Positions 1-8,071 of a DNA stretch of 64,000 nt are shown here, piece by piece. Below the pieces are notes generated by a model. The model ran no database searches and had not been told where the DNA came from. It was given only the letters and a program-made list of their open reading frames with translations. Source of the stretch: an uncultured Bacteroides sp. Lineage in GTDB: Bacteria; Bacteroidota; Bacteroidia; Bacteroidales; Bacteroidaceae. The translations under genes and the position numbers were made by a program. The stretch covers positions 407,641 to 471,640 of the forward strand of contig URYL01000001.1 in the NCBI GenBank assembly GCA_900552075.1. Reading direction: 5' to 3'. Positions within the stretch are counted from its first letter, which is position 1. Each line of letters begins with the position of its first letter.

Positions 1-483
1 CACATAGCCAAACTCTCCACGGAACCTCTTTGTGATGACGTTCACAAAATATTCCCCGGCCATCATGGCTGCATTTGCCTTTACCTCGAGTGCAATACCT
101 ACGGCCAGAATCACACAACCTATCAGCAGGGCAATAATCATATATACATAGGTTTCCGGGTGAAGCCAGAACAACACATAGTGCATACAAATATCAATAA
201 ACGTACCGAAACAGAAAGAAATGGGAATCTGCAGAAGGTACATCCGCAAATCAGCTTTCAATTCCTGGCGTGACATCAGAAACGGCTCCAGCACCACAAA
301 CAGAAGGTTCAACAGGATGGTCCACTGTCCGATGGTCAAAGGAGTAAACATACTCAATACGTACGTCACACTCGTAATCGGAGACGTACCCAGCAAAGCC
401 TTGGTAATGAAGGCGATTCCAAGCGCGTTCACAAACAAAGAAACGCAAAACAACAGGTAGCGTCTAAAAAGAAATACATTCAT
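1..483 (-). CDS. YczE/YyaS/YitT-type membrane protein (partial, C-terminus beyond window)
   Basis: Reading from an ATG at 483 toward position 1 gives 161 open codons with no stop, so the gene runs off the left edge. The protein starts MNVFLFRRYLLF and has about four hydrophobic segments. The phrase GIAFITKALLGTSPITSVTYVLS near the start (about residues 22-44) resembles the first helices of the YczE/YitT family of small integral membrane proteins, whose substrate is not established. A charged loop near residues 70-78 is followed by more membrane segments. It is divergent from the AraC regulator at 607, which may control it. Family assignment is by recognition of the pattern; function is unknown. 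Confidence 0.7.
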   Translation of the reverse strand, partial: MNVFLFRRYLLFCVSLFVNALGIAFITKALLGTSPITSVTYVLSMFTPLTIGQWTILLNLLFVVLEPFLMSRQELKADLRMYLLQIPISFCFGTFIDICMHYVLFWLHPETYVYMIIALLIGCVILAVGIALEVKANAAMMAGEYFVNVITKRFRGEFGYV

Positions 484-557
484 ATATCATCTGCTTTTAT
501 AAACGCCGCAAATTTCTGTCTATTTTTCCGCTTCTCAATCATAAAAGAGCAACCAAT

Positions 558-589
558 TTTGGTCGAAAACGAAACAAAACTTACTTTTG
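558..589 (+). promoter_or_regulatory. Bacteroides-type promoter for the AraC-family gene
   Basis: TTTG at 558-561 and TACTTTTG at 582-589 are separated by 20 bp, an exact match to the Bacteroidales sigma-ABfr pattern TTTG/TAnnTTTG. It argues that a TTG codon at 559 is not the start codon of the following gene, since it lies inside the -33 box. Confidence 0.7.
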
Positions 590-606
590 TAGAAAAAATA
601 CGTAAG

Positions 607-1518
607 ATGAACAGGCTGCTGACAGATATTATGAAAGAATCAGGCCAAAAGGCTGGAAACACCTTGTTTACCCCAATAAAGTATCCTCATTTTCGGACAA
701 ACTCCATCGTCATAAAACAAGGATTCTTCTTCCTACTCGTCACAAACGGAACAACGGCCATCACCGATGCCTTCCATCGCTATACGCTTTCCGCCAACCA
801 GCTGCTGGTACTTACCCCCAGTACCGAGAGTGTGTTGTCCGATGCCAGCCCCGATTTCTCCATGTCGGCCCTTTACATCAATCCCGATTATTTTGACAGC
901 CTGCCCGACGGACAACCCGTGTACAATCAGGTGGCTCGCTACTTGGGCAACTACCAGCTTCCCATTTTCCGACTGCAAGATGCCCCTGCTGAATACATGC
1001 AAAAAACGATGTCACTCTTTTCCGAGCACCTGAAAACCATGCAGCTGTATCAGGACGGAATCATCCGCCATCTGTGCAGCTTCCTCCTCCTGCAAATCAC
1101 GGATGCCCTCTGCCAGGAAAACCGGAATACTCCGGTCTGTGTAAAACGTTCCAACGAGATTTTCCGCAATTTCAAGAAACTGCTGGTACACCATTACCAG
1201 GAGGAACACAGCATCCAGTTCTATGCCGACCAGCTCCATATCTCAACCACCTATCTTTCCCGTATCGTCAAAGAGCTGACAGGGCATACCGTCTGCTTCC
1301 ATGTGTCGGAACTCCTGTGTGCAGACGCCCGGAAACTACTGGAATGTACCGACATGGATATTAAGGAAATTGCCGACTATCTGGGATTCTCCGACCAGTC
1401 GGTATTCGGCAAATTCTTCATCCGGAGAACCGGACTCTCCCCGCTGAAGTTCCGGATGCGGAAAGAAAGAAAAGGCAAAGAAGACAAAAGCGGAATTCAA
1501 ACATCTCAAGGATTGTAA
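607..1518 (+). CDS. AraC-family transcriptional regulator
   Basis: About 303 residues from ATG 607 (ATG 631 is a second candidate). The N-terminal half looks like a cupin-type sensing domain (GFFFLLVTNGTTAITDAF), and the last 110 residues hold two helix-turn-helix motifs typical of AraC proteins: IQFYADQLHISTTYLSRIVK and IKEIADYLGFSDQSVFGKFF, followed by the conserved G-LSPLKFR segment. The promoter at 558-589 places transcription start just upstream of 607. Its 3' end overlaps the convergent SDR gene by 13 bp. It may regulate the divergent membrane-protein gene at 483 or the SDR gene; no operator was recognised. Confidence 0.85.
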   Translation: MNRLLTDIMKESGQKAGNTLFTPIKYPHFRTNSIVIKQGFFFLLVTNGTTAITDAFHRYTLSANQLLVLTPSTESVLSDASPDFSMSALYINPDYFDSLPDGQPVYNQVARYLGNYQLPIFRLQDAPAEYMQKTMSLFSEHLKTMQLYQDGIIRHLCSFLLLQITDALCQENRNTPVCVKRSNEIFRNFKKLLVHHYQEEHSIQFYADQLHISTTYLSRIVKELTGHTVCFHVSELLCADARKLLECTDMDIKEIADYLGFSDQSVFGKFFIRRTGLSPLKFRMRKERKGKEDKSGIQTSQGL

Positions 1519-2282
1519 CTCCAGCCACAATCATTGTGGTATATCATCAGCCGGCTCATCCCTCCATCCACCGTAATATTCTCTCCGTTGATAAAGGAGT
1601 TACGTTCGTCGCAAAGGAAAGCCACCACCCGCACAATGTCCATAGGCTCTCCCACTCTACCCGAAGGATGCTGTTTCAAGTCACCTTGACTATACACCGG
1701 CTGATACGCCTCCTCTTTATGATAAGCCCCCGTATCAATCCATCCGGGAGCGATTGAATTCACACGTGCCACTCCCGCCAGACTGACAGCCAAAGCATGT
1801 GTCAATGCCGTAATGCCTCCTTTGGCTGCCGTATAACTCTCGGTATTCGGCTGCGACTGAAAAGCACGGGTAGAGGAAAGGTTCACGATGGAACCCAGTC
1901 CTTGAAAATGCTCCTTAAACAATTTGGACAGCATGTAAGGAGCGGCTACCCCCACACGCTGCACATATAGAAAATCCTCATAATCGCATCCTTCCAGAAT
2001 TCCTCCATGCATCAGACACGCATTGTTAATCAAGCAATGGATACCTTCCGGCTGTTCCCGAAGTACCCAACCCGCAAATTCTTCCAACACTCCCTTCTCG
2101 GCAACGTCACCGGCAAAACCCGCCACACTTCTTCCTATCCTACGCATTTTTTCCACTTCAGCCAGCATCGCTTCCCGGTCACAATCCACAAAATACACCT
2201 TATCGCCTTGGGCTGCAAAATATTCCACAATACAACGGCCGATGCCACTAGCACCACCTGTCACTACTATGACTCGATTCAT
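1506..2282 (-). CDS. SDR-family NAD(P)-dependent oxidoreductase
   Basis: 258 residues from ATG 2282. The start MNRVIVVTGGASGIGRCI contains the TGxxxGIG cofactor loop, NNA occurs in the middle (LINNACLMHGG), and the catalytic S...YxxxK is present as SSTRAFQSQPNTESYTAAK. The C-terminus GENITVDGGMSRLM is the classical short-chain dehydrogenase ending, as in FabG and glucose dehydrogenase relatives. The reading frame stays open upstream to 2735 but the family start is clearly at 2282. A TACTTTTG box on the same strand at 2345-2352 supports this start. The substrate cannot be told from sequence. Confidence 0.88.
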   Translation of the reverse strand: MNRVIVVTGGASGIGRCIVEYFAAQGDKVYFVDCDREAMLAEVEKMRRIGRSVAGFAGDVAEKGVLEEFAGWVLREQPEGIHCLINNACLMHGGILEGCDYEDFLYVQRVGVAAPYMLSKLFKEHFQGLGSIVNLSSTRAFQSQPNTESYTAAKGGITALTHALAVSLAGVARVNSIAPGWIDTGAYHKEEAYQPVYSQGDLKQHPSGRVGEPMDIVRVVAFLCDERNSFINGENITVDGGMSRLMIYHNDCGWSYNP

Positions 2283-2344
2283 AAAACGTATAATCTTTTG
2301 ATTTTGATAAACTTCGTATAATCCCCAAATTTTGTTACACTCTG

Positions 2345-2352
2345 CAAAAGTA
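2345..2352 (-). promoter_or_regulatory. -7 box of SDR promoter (minus strand)
   Basis: TACTTTTG read on the minus strand fits TAnnTTTG and lies 63 bp before the SDR start. A good TTTG at the matching upstream distance was not found, so support is partial. Confidence 0.45.
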
Positions 2353-2414
2353 AGAAATTTCATCAAACATTTCCTGTCCGAAAAATGTTCTGTTCCTAAA
2401 AATGAAATGATTAC

Positions 2415-2930
2415 ATGAAACTGATAATGAGCGACAGACCACTGGACATTATTCTCCAGCCCAAGGAAGACATCCGCTATTTCGATTTGTCTTCTTTGAA
2501 AATTGCGAATTGCATGGGATGTTTCGGATGTTGGACGAAAACTCCGGGACGATGTGTCATCCGCGACGAAGCCACTCAAATTTATCCCTGCATTGCCCAA
2601 AGTGATGCCGTACTGTATGTGAGCCGTCTGGCCTATGGAGGCTACGACATTCCCATGAAAACCATGCTCGAACGAGCCATCCCTGTGCAACAGGCCTTCA
2701 TACGCATCCATCAAGGCGAAACACACCATGTGCAACGCGACGTGAAACTCAAACGGGCCACCATTATTGCTTACGGCGATACGGACGAAGAAGAACGTGA
2801 CATTTTCAGGCAGTTAGTGGCCCGCAATGCCTGCAACATGAATTTTGCCCAGCACGAGATTATATTCACCACCGAAGCCATGGTAAACGACACGGTAAAA
2901 AAGACACTGGAAAAATGGAAAAAATACTGA
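2415..2930 (+). CDS. Flavodoxin-fold protein with Cys motif, NAD(P)H-dependent oxidoreductase-like
   Basis: 171 residues. It carries NCMGCFGCWTKTPGRC, a CxxCxxC plus later Cys pattern seen in the NADPH-dependent FMN reductase and iron-sulfur flavoprotein superfamily, then QSDAVLYVSRLAYGGYDIPMK, the usual second flavin-contact loop. The usual first strand and phosphate loop (an xxxNGSPR segment) is not at the N-terminus: the protein begins MKLIMSDRPLDI. The next gene starts inside its last codons (16-bp overlap) and does have that loop, so the two are translationally coupled and may work together. Electron-transfer role is inferred. Confidence 0.7.
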   Translation: MKLIMSDRPLDIILQPKEDIRYFDLSSLKIANCMGCFGCWTKTPGRCVIRDEATQIYPCIAQSDAVLYVSRLAYGGYDIPMKTMLERAIPVQQAFIRIHQGETHHVQRDVKLKRATIIAYGDTDEEERDIFRQLVARNACNMNFAQHEIIFTTEAMVNDTVKKTLEKWKKY

Positions 2931-3532
2931 TACTGAACGGCAGCCCACGAGCTCCTAAATCAAATTCAAAGCGTTATGCGGAGATTTTTATGAAGCATTA
3001 TCCGCACAAAGCGGTTTACCGCTCTGTTACTCCCAGAAATCACCTCAGCCTTTGTAAGGCGATAGACGACTATACACAGATCTTGTTCGTCTTCCCGCTG
3101 TATGCCGATGCCCTTCCAAGCGGTTTTCTTCAATTTCTCAAGACCTTGGAGGCTCATCCGCCAGCCCGTAAACCCCTTATCTCTATCCTGATAAACTGTG
3201 GCTTTTTGGAACATGAACAGAACGAAGTGGCCATCCGCATGATACAGCTGTTCTGCCGACGAAACGGATACTCCATGGGGTCTATTCTCATGCTGGGAAG
3301 TGGAGAAGCCCTGCTGGACACACCTTTCAAGTACATTGCCACCCGCAAAATCCGCCAACTGGCCCAGTCCATTGCCTCAGGTAACTACTGCACCCTGACC
3401 GGCACAATGCCTTTGTCCAAGACCCTGTTCCGCATGGCAGCCGAGATTTACTGGACTCGCTACGGAAAGCGCTTCGGCACCTCCAAGCATCAGATGCAGA
3501 CCCCTGAAATAGAGAGAAATACCTTCCAATAG
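2915..3532 (+). CDS. Flavodoxin-fold NAD(P)H-dependent oxidoreductase-like protein
   Basis: 205 residues. It begins MEKILILNGSPRAPKSNSKRY, a flavin phosphate-binding loop typical of NADPH-dependent FMN reductases. A second loop, QILFVFPLYADALPSGFLQFLK, matches the flavin-ring contact region. The CxxCxxC insertion of its upstream partner is absent. The start overlaps the end of the preceding gene by 16 bp, pointing to coupled translation. Substrate unknown. A hairpin terminator follows at 3552-3594. Confidence 0.75.
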   Translation: MEKILILNGSPRAPKSNSKRYAEIFMKHYPHKAVYRSVTPRNHLSLCKAIDDYTQILFVFPLYADALPSGFLQFLKTLEAHPPARKPLISILINCGFLEHEQNEVAIRMIQLFCRRNGYSMGSILMLGSGEALLDTPFKYIATRKIRQLAQSIASGNYCTLTGTMPLSKTLFRMAAEIYWTRYGKRFGTSKHQMQTPEIERNTFQ

Positions 3533-3551
3533 TTCTATAAGGCCACAAAAT

Positions 3552-3594
3552 ATCCCCTTATTCAGCTTACAAAAAACAAGCTAAATAAGGGGAT
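3552..3594. terminator. Bidirectional hairpin terminator
   Basis: Arms 3552-3568 and 3578-3594 are complementary over 17 positions with one non-Watson-Crick pair, around a 9-nt A-rich loop. It sits between the convergent flavodoxin-type gene and the fimbrillin-like gene. Confidence 0.75.
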
Positions 3595-3619
3595 TTATCT
3601 TCACGGTTCAAAAAACGGA

Positions 3620-4495
3620 TTAACCGATTGTCAAGTCACCTTCCACTGTTACTTGGTCTTCCCACGCACCGATGGAGCCGCCTTCTACCACAATACCATC
3701 ACGATTTACCTTCAATGTGATTTCACATTTGGCTCCACCTTTCAGTTCCTCCTGAGGATTGCTCAACTGTTGCAACAAATCGCTCAGAGCCAATGTTCTG
3801 TTCTGTCCACCTACCGCAATATCCAAGGTTATTCCAGATGTAGCTTGCGGAATCACATAAAATGAAGCAGTGCTGCCTGTTACAGTATTCTTTCCATTAG
3901 CCGTTTTCACTTCTTTAATTTCTCCTTTAAAAGCATCCACTACACACTGGTTCTTTGCAGTCAATGCACACGAAAGATTCTGCAAATCCTCAGCCGAATA
4001 ACCGTTTCCTGGAGTAAAAGTCAAATCCAAACGATGCAATGCATGTCTAAAGTTCAAATTTACAGCATTGCCAGTTCCTACTTGTACGGTCTGAGCCGGA
4101 GCAAGCAGAAGATCTTCCTCCGATGCAGTCAATACATCAAAAGTAAAGGTACCATCCTGCGCTACTGTCTGCTTGGGGTAAGAGGCTGCGATTTTTACCT
4201 GACTTGCACTTTCCAATAAGTTCAATCCTCCCCACGTAACAACATCTTTCTGATACGCATAATCCATGGAAACATTATCTGACTCAGTTTTTGCAATGCA
4301 CAAAGTCATCACATCGCCTTTAGTAAACCCACCGCTACCATCTGGATTCAACTGTGGTGTACGCGATTGGGGAGAAACACTGGCCACAATCGTAATAGCC
4401 TGATCGGAAGAAGACCGGGTTGGAATCTCATTGTTGGTACAAGATGCTGCCATCCATGCGGCAGCTACAAGCACATAAAAACAATTCTTTTTCAT
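3620..4495 (-). CDS. Fimbrillin-family (Mfa-like) lipoprotein
   Basis: 291 residues with a lipoprotein signal: MKKNCFYVLVAAAWMAASC, lipobox AASC with Cys19. The mature part shows features of the fimbrillin-A/Mfa-like group of Bacteroidales surface lipoproteins: SRT near the N-terminus, KGDVMTLCIA, the FRHALHRLDLTF segment, and SFYVIPQ. Such proteins form fimbriae or accessory tip parts; which one applies here is unknown. It lies 25 bp after the fimbrillin-protease fusion gene on the same strand, so both are probably co-transcribed and might occupy one surface structure. Confidence 0.8.
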   Translation of the reverse strand: MKKNCFYVLVAAAWMAASCTNNEIPTRSSSDQAITIVASVSPQSRTPQLNPDGSGGFTKGDVMTLCIAKTESDNVSMDYAYQKDVVTWGGLNLLESASQVKIAASYPKQTVAQDGTFTFDVLTASEEDLLLAPAQTVQVGTGNAVNLNFRHALHRLDLTFTPGNGYSAEDLQNLSCALTAKNQCVVDAFKGEIKEVKTANGKNTVTGSTASFYVIPQATSGITLDIAVGGQNRTLALSDLLQQLSNPQEELKGGAKCEITLKVNRDGIVVEGGSIGAWEDQVTVEGDLTIG

Positions 4496-4520
4496 TTTAT
4501 AGTTCAGTTTCTATTATTTA

Positions 4521-6317
4521 TCATTTTATATCAGGAAAAGCTGTCTGCCAAATATCTCGACGCAGGTCTACTAAAGTCAACGAACATATCATTGATGTCC
4601 ATTTGGAAGGTGTTCCTTCTATATTATCCAACGGAGCCAAGAAGGTTTCACGCGTCTTATCATAAGATGTTTCTCCTAATTTGTATACCACCTTATACCG
4701 TTTGATAGCCCCATAGTTAGGATCCTGATCTGACTGGTTATTATCACAGAAATATAAATACGCCACATTCCCATTCGCATCAAATTCAGCTCCCCAGATT
4801 GTCATGGCATGCATACCGCTACCTGCATTGGCAAAGCCGAATACAGAGAATCCGATTGCTTTATTCATGCGGAAGGCCTCTTTCATCCAACGGTTAAAGT
4901 TTTCTTTCGACATATCGCGGGTTTCAGTAGCCACAGCATTGCTTTTCGAAAACACCTCATTGAAAAAGCCTTTAAAATCCGTGTTACTATTCGCATTTAA
5001 TTTCTGACCGTCACCATTAATGAACCAATTGACTCCTCCTGTTTCCCAACTTCCTAAATTGGGGAAATTTTTTTTGAAGAAGTTAAATATATCACTATGG
5101 TTCTGGTCTGCTTCTGTCATCTGACGATATTCCTTGGGACAAGAGTTTCCCGGATGTGCGCTCTCGTATGCCTGTACATACTTACTATTATGATTCAACC
5201 ACCAATGAAGCAGATTGGAAGCCGTGGCAGCCCAACACATGTTGCCATCTCCTCCTTTATATCCGAAAGTCTTGTTGCAGTCATACCAGCCACATCCTTC
5301 TTTCCAAGTAAGATACTCCACTTCGTCCAATACCCCTGGCGCATACCCATTGCGAAACCATTCTCCTACAGGATAGCCAGTCATCCAAGCATTCGATATC
5401 GTCTGCAGTTTATCTCTCTCCGGACAGGCCGGTGAAGTGATGCCGTATACCCAGCGAGTCTGATTGGCAAATTCCGTATCTACCACTTCATCATCTACAT
5501 CTTCATCCGCAGACTTCAGGGTCAGATTCAATGTGGTCTGCATCCCCGGTTGGAACGACTGCACCTCGGTAGTAAGCGAATAAGAAATTTCTTTCCCGCC
5601 AAAAGTCAGCCGAAGCAATCCGTCTCCTTTCTGATAATCGGAGGCTTCTTGCGGAAGGATGATGGCTGAGTACGTATGCTCTGCCGTCTGCCGTGGCGTA
5701 ATCCAATAATAACTTTTATTGGACAAATATACACGTCCATCCACCAAAGAAATCTCACCGTTTGTACAGCTTCGTATCTTCAATTCCAAATCCTCCGGAA
5801 CAGTCCCTTTCAGATGAATATTAATCCGATGCAAAGCATGCTTGAACCACAATTTGGCAGAAGTATCTCCTGCCCCTACAGTGGTTTGAGCAAAAAGAAT
5901 ATCCGCTTCCTGCTGATTAGCTATAGTACTCTGATTCAGCGGCAAATTAAGAATGCGACGGGTCTCATCCCCCACAGGTTTTGACAACACAGGATACAAG
6001 GCCGACAAAGTCCACGCTTCCTGTCCGTTATTCACCTGCTTCAAGGAAGGTATCCATTTTCCGCTTTCATACTGCAATCCAACGTTGGAGGTCTCTTCTC
6101 CTGCTTTCATCCACACATCGATACGATTGCCATCCTCAAAATAGCCGCTACCTTCGTCATCGATTACCGTACGACTTTCTTGTGACCAAGCAGACTTGGC
6201 ACACTCCAAGGTAAAATCCTCATTATCCGAAAAAGAAATATCCTCCGTACGGTCGCATGAAATCAGGAACCACATACTTCCTAAAAGTACAGTCCACAGT
6301 TTATTCAGTTGCCTCAT
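4521..6317 (-). CDS. Lipoprotein: fimbrillin-like domain fused to an IdeS/Mac-type cysteine protease domain
   Basis: 598 residues. A lipobox (FLISC, Cys21) predicts a lipid-anchored protein. Residues about 25-270 resemble Mfa-like fimbrillins (SRTVIDDEG; WFKHALHRINIHLKG at 157-171). After an acidic linker near 270-282 comes a domain that resembles streptococcal IgG-cleaving IdeS (peptidase family C66): GWYDCNKTF with Lys349, NMCWAATASNLLHWW with Cys361, MHAMTIWGAEFDANGN with His503, and YFCDNN with Asp525. These match the IdeS Lys84, Cys94, His262 and Asp284 positions in order and spacing. The second IdeS Asp (286) is replaced by Asn. Recognition is from memory of the IdeS sequence. Protease activity and an immunoglobulin target are inference. 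Co-directional with the fimbrillin gene at 3620. Confidence 0.82.
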   Translation of the reverse strand: MRQLNKLWTVLLGSMWFLISCDRTEDISFSDNEDFTLECAKSAWSQESRTVIDDEGSGYFEDGNRIDVWMKAGEETSNVGLQYESGKWIPSLKQVNNGQEAWTLSALYPVLSKPVGDETRRILNLPLNQSTIANQQEADILFAQTTVGAGDTSAKLWFKHALHRINIHLKGTVPEDLELKIRSCTNGEISLVDGRVYLSNKSYYWITPRQTAEHTYSAIILPQEASDYQKGDGLLRLTFGGKEISYSLTTEVQSFQPGMQTTLNLTLKSADEDVDDEVVDTEFANQTRWVYGITSPACPERDKLQTISNAWMTGYPVGEWFRNGYAPGVLDEVEYLTWKEGCGWYDCNKTFGYKGGDGNMCWAATASNLLHWWLNHNSKYVQAYESAHPGNSCPKEYRQMTEADQNHSDIFNFFKKNFPNLGSWETGGVNWFINGDGQKLNANSNTDFKGFFNEVFSKSNAVATETRDMSKENFNRWMKEAFRMNKAIGFSVFGFANAGSGMHAMTIWGAEFDANGNVAYLYFCDNNQSDQDPNYGAIKRYKVVYKLGETSYDKTRETFLAPLDNIEGTPSKWTSMICSLTLVDLRRDIWQTAFPDIK

Positions 6318-6449
6318 CAGTTCAAGTTCGTTTCTATGTTCTTAAGATTTACACATAAACAAGTGCTATTGTTCAACATATTAGCTCAATATTTATTCGT
6401 TTTCTATTTTTTTCACAAAAAAAACGGGAAACTAACATTTTTGAACGAA

Positions 6450-7211
6450 TTATTTTTTCCGATAACAGATTGTTCCTGTAGCCTGATTTGTAGGCATCAC
6501 CAGCACTTCGGCAATCTGAATGTGTGCCGGAGCGGAAGCGGCATAATAAACCACCTCGGCAATGTCATCGCCCGTAAGCGGACGAATGCCTTCATACACT
6601 GCATCGGCCTTTCCTTTATCACCCCGGAAACGGACAACGGAGAAGTTTGTCTCCACCAAGCCCGGTTTCACATTGGTCACCCGCAACGGGGTATCCACCA
6701 GGTCGATACGCAATCCGTCGGACAATGCTTTTACTGCTGCTTTCGTGGCACAATACACACTGCCGCCTGCATAAGCTGCGTCGCCAGCCACGGAACCGAT
6801 GTTAATGATGTGTCCGCATCCGCGTTCCACCATGCCCGGCACAATCATCCGTGTCATGGCCAGCAGGGCTTTGATATTCGTATCAATCACTACGTCCCAT
6901 TCTTCCAGCGAACCTTCATATTCTTTATCCAGTCCGATGACCAGTCCGGCATTGTTGACCAATACATCCACATTTTTCCATTTTTCCTGTAAGGAGTCTA
7001 CTGCCTGACGCATTGCCTGACGGTCACGCACATCGAACGGAAGAATCAGCACGTCGACGCCCTGGGCAGTCAGTTCCTGTTTCAGGCTTTCCAACTTCTT
7101 CACATTTCTTCCGTTCAAAATCAGGTCACTTCCCATGGCTGCAAATTTCCGTGCGCAACCTTCACCGATACCACTTGTGGCACCTGTAATAAAAATCACT
7201 TTTCCTTTCAT
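6450..7211 (-). CDS. SDR-family oxidoreductase (YdfG-like)
   Basis: 253 residues beginning MKGKVIFITGATSGIGEG with the TGxxxGIG loop, NNAGLVIGL, and catalytic Ser plus YCATK (S-x12-YxxxK). The pattern GLVIGLDKEYEGSLEEWDVVIDTN is close to the YdfG group of NADP-dependent 3-hydroxy acid dehydrogenases (serine, 3-hydroxypropionate). The C-terminus IAEVLVMPTNQATGT is also typical for that group. Substrate is therefore a guess by family. A TATCTTTG box upstream at 7267-7274 on the same strand fits its promoter. Confidence 0.88.
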   Translation of the reverse strand: MKGKVIFITGATSGIGEGCARKFAAMGSDLILNGRNVKKLESLKQELTAQGVDVLILPFDVRDRQAMRQAVDSLQEKWKNVDVLVNNAGLVIGLDKEYEGSLEEWDVVIDTNIKALLAMTRMIVPGMVERGCGHIINIGSVAGDAAYAGGSVYCATKAAVKALSDGLRIDLVDTPLRVTNVKPGLVETNFSVVRFRGDKGKADAVYEGIRPLTGDDIAEVVYYAASAPAHIQIAEVLVMPTNQATGTICYRKK

Positions 7212-7266
7212 AACTTCCTAGCTTAACAACAGGCGTTTTCTGCCTGTCCTTCCGGTTATCCGGCTG

Positions 7267-7274
7267 CAAAGATA
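7267..7274 (-). promoter_or_regulatory. -7 box for the YdfG-like SDR gene
   Basis: TATCTTTG on the minus strand, 56 bp before the ATG, fits TAnnTTTG. No clean -33 element at the ideal distance. Confidence 0.5.
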
Positions 7275-7347
7275 AGATGCATTCCGACAAAAAATTGCAA
7301 TAGAATTCATTCTTTTATTTTTATTCGCTTATTACCGCGATATTTTC

Positions 7348-7355
7348 TATCTTTG
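7348..7355 (+). promoter_or_regulatory. -7 box for the SlyD-like gene
   Basis: TATCTTTG, 38 bp before the ATG at 7394, fits TAnnTTTG. The -33 region is only T-rich. Confidence 0.5.
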
Positions 7356-7393
7356 CGACCGATTATTTATTAATGCACATTTAATTTTTTAAC

Positions 7394-7984
7394 ATGGAAA
7401 ATAAATACATTACGGTAGCATATAAACTGTATGCAGTGGAAAACGGGAAAAAAGAATTGCGTGAAGAAGCTCCGGCAGCCCATCCGTTTCAGTTCATTTC
7501 TGGAATAGGTTATACGCTGGACCGCTTTGAAAAAGAAATCCTGGCCCTGCAGAAAGGCGACAATTTCAGCTTCACCATCCCTTGTGCGGAAGCATACGGC
7601 GAAAGAGATGAAGACAACGTACGTCAGGTGCCTAAGTCTATGTTCTGCGGACCGGATGGAAAATTTGACAGCGACAACATTTTCGAAGGAAACATCATCA
7701 TGCTGAACGACGCGGAAGGACACCAGTTTTATGCCAACGTGGGTGAAATTACAGACGACAAAGTGGTGCTCGACCTGAACCACCCGCATGCTGGAAAAGA
7801 CCTGTACTTTGAAGGTACGGTGATGGAAATGCGCGATGCTACCAACAAGGAAATGGAAAGCATCATCAAGCTGATGAGCGGCGAAGGCTGCGGCGGCGGA
7901 TGTGAAGGTTGTGGTGGCGGATGCGGCGACCACGAACATGAAGATGACGGATGCTGCGGCGGAGGTTGCGGACATTGCCACTAA
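7394..7984 (+). CDS. slyD: FKBP-type peptidyl-prolyl isomerase, SlyD-like, with Cys/His/Gly-rich tail
   Basis: 196 residues. The FKBP core is visible as FQFISGIGYTLDRFEKEILALQKGD and FTIPCAEAYGERD, with the insert-in-flap chaperone domain between, and VLDLNHPHAGKDLYFEGTV closing the core, all as in SlyD. Residues from about 164 form a metal-binding tail with eight Cys in GCGGGC/GCC blocks plus HEHEDD and a final CGHCH. E. coli SlyD uses a comparable tail to bind nickel and assist hydrogenase maturation; no hydrogenase genes are visible here, so the metal role is open. Single gene with its own promoter and terminator. Confidence 0.9.
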   Translation: MENKYITVAYKLYAVENGKKELREEAPAAHPFQFISGIGYTLDRFEKEILALQKGDNFSFTIPCAEAYGERDEDNVRQVPKSMFCGPDGKFDSDNIFEGNIIMLNDAEGHQFYANVGEITDDKVVLDLNHPHAGKDLYFEGTVMEMRDATNKEMESIIKLMSGEGCGGGCEGCGGGCGDHEHEDDGCCGGGCGHCH

Positions 7985-8011
7985 TCTCAAAGACAAACCA
8001 ATTACATAAAG

Positions 8012-8042
8012 AAGAAGACGGAACACGCCGTCTTCTTTTTCT
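8012..8042 (+). terminator. Rho-independent terminator after slyD-like gene
   Basis: AAGAAGACGG (8012-8021) pairs perfectly with CCGTCTTCTT (8028-8037) around a 6-nt loop, followed by a T-rich run. Confidence 0.85.
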
Positions 8043-8071
8043 TTTCTACCTGTTTTTAATCTTATTTCCCC

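Noticed and set aside
2283..2735. N-terminal extension of the SDR gene to 2735
   Set aside because: The cofactor loop begins at ATG 2282, and the extension would overlap a divergent gene and promoter box.
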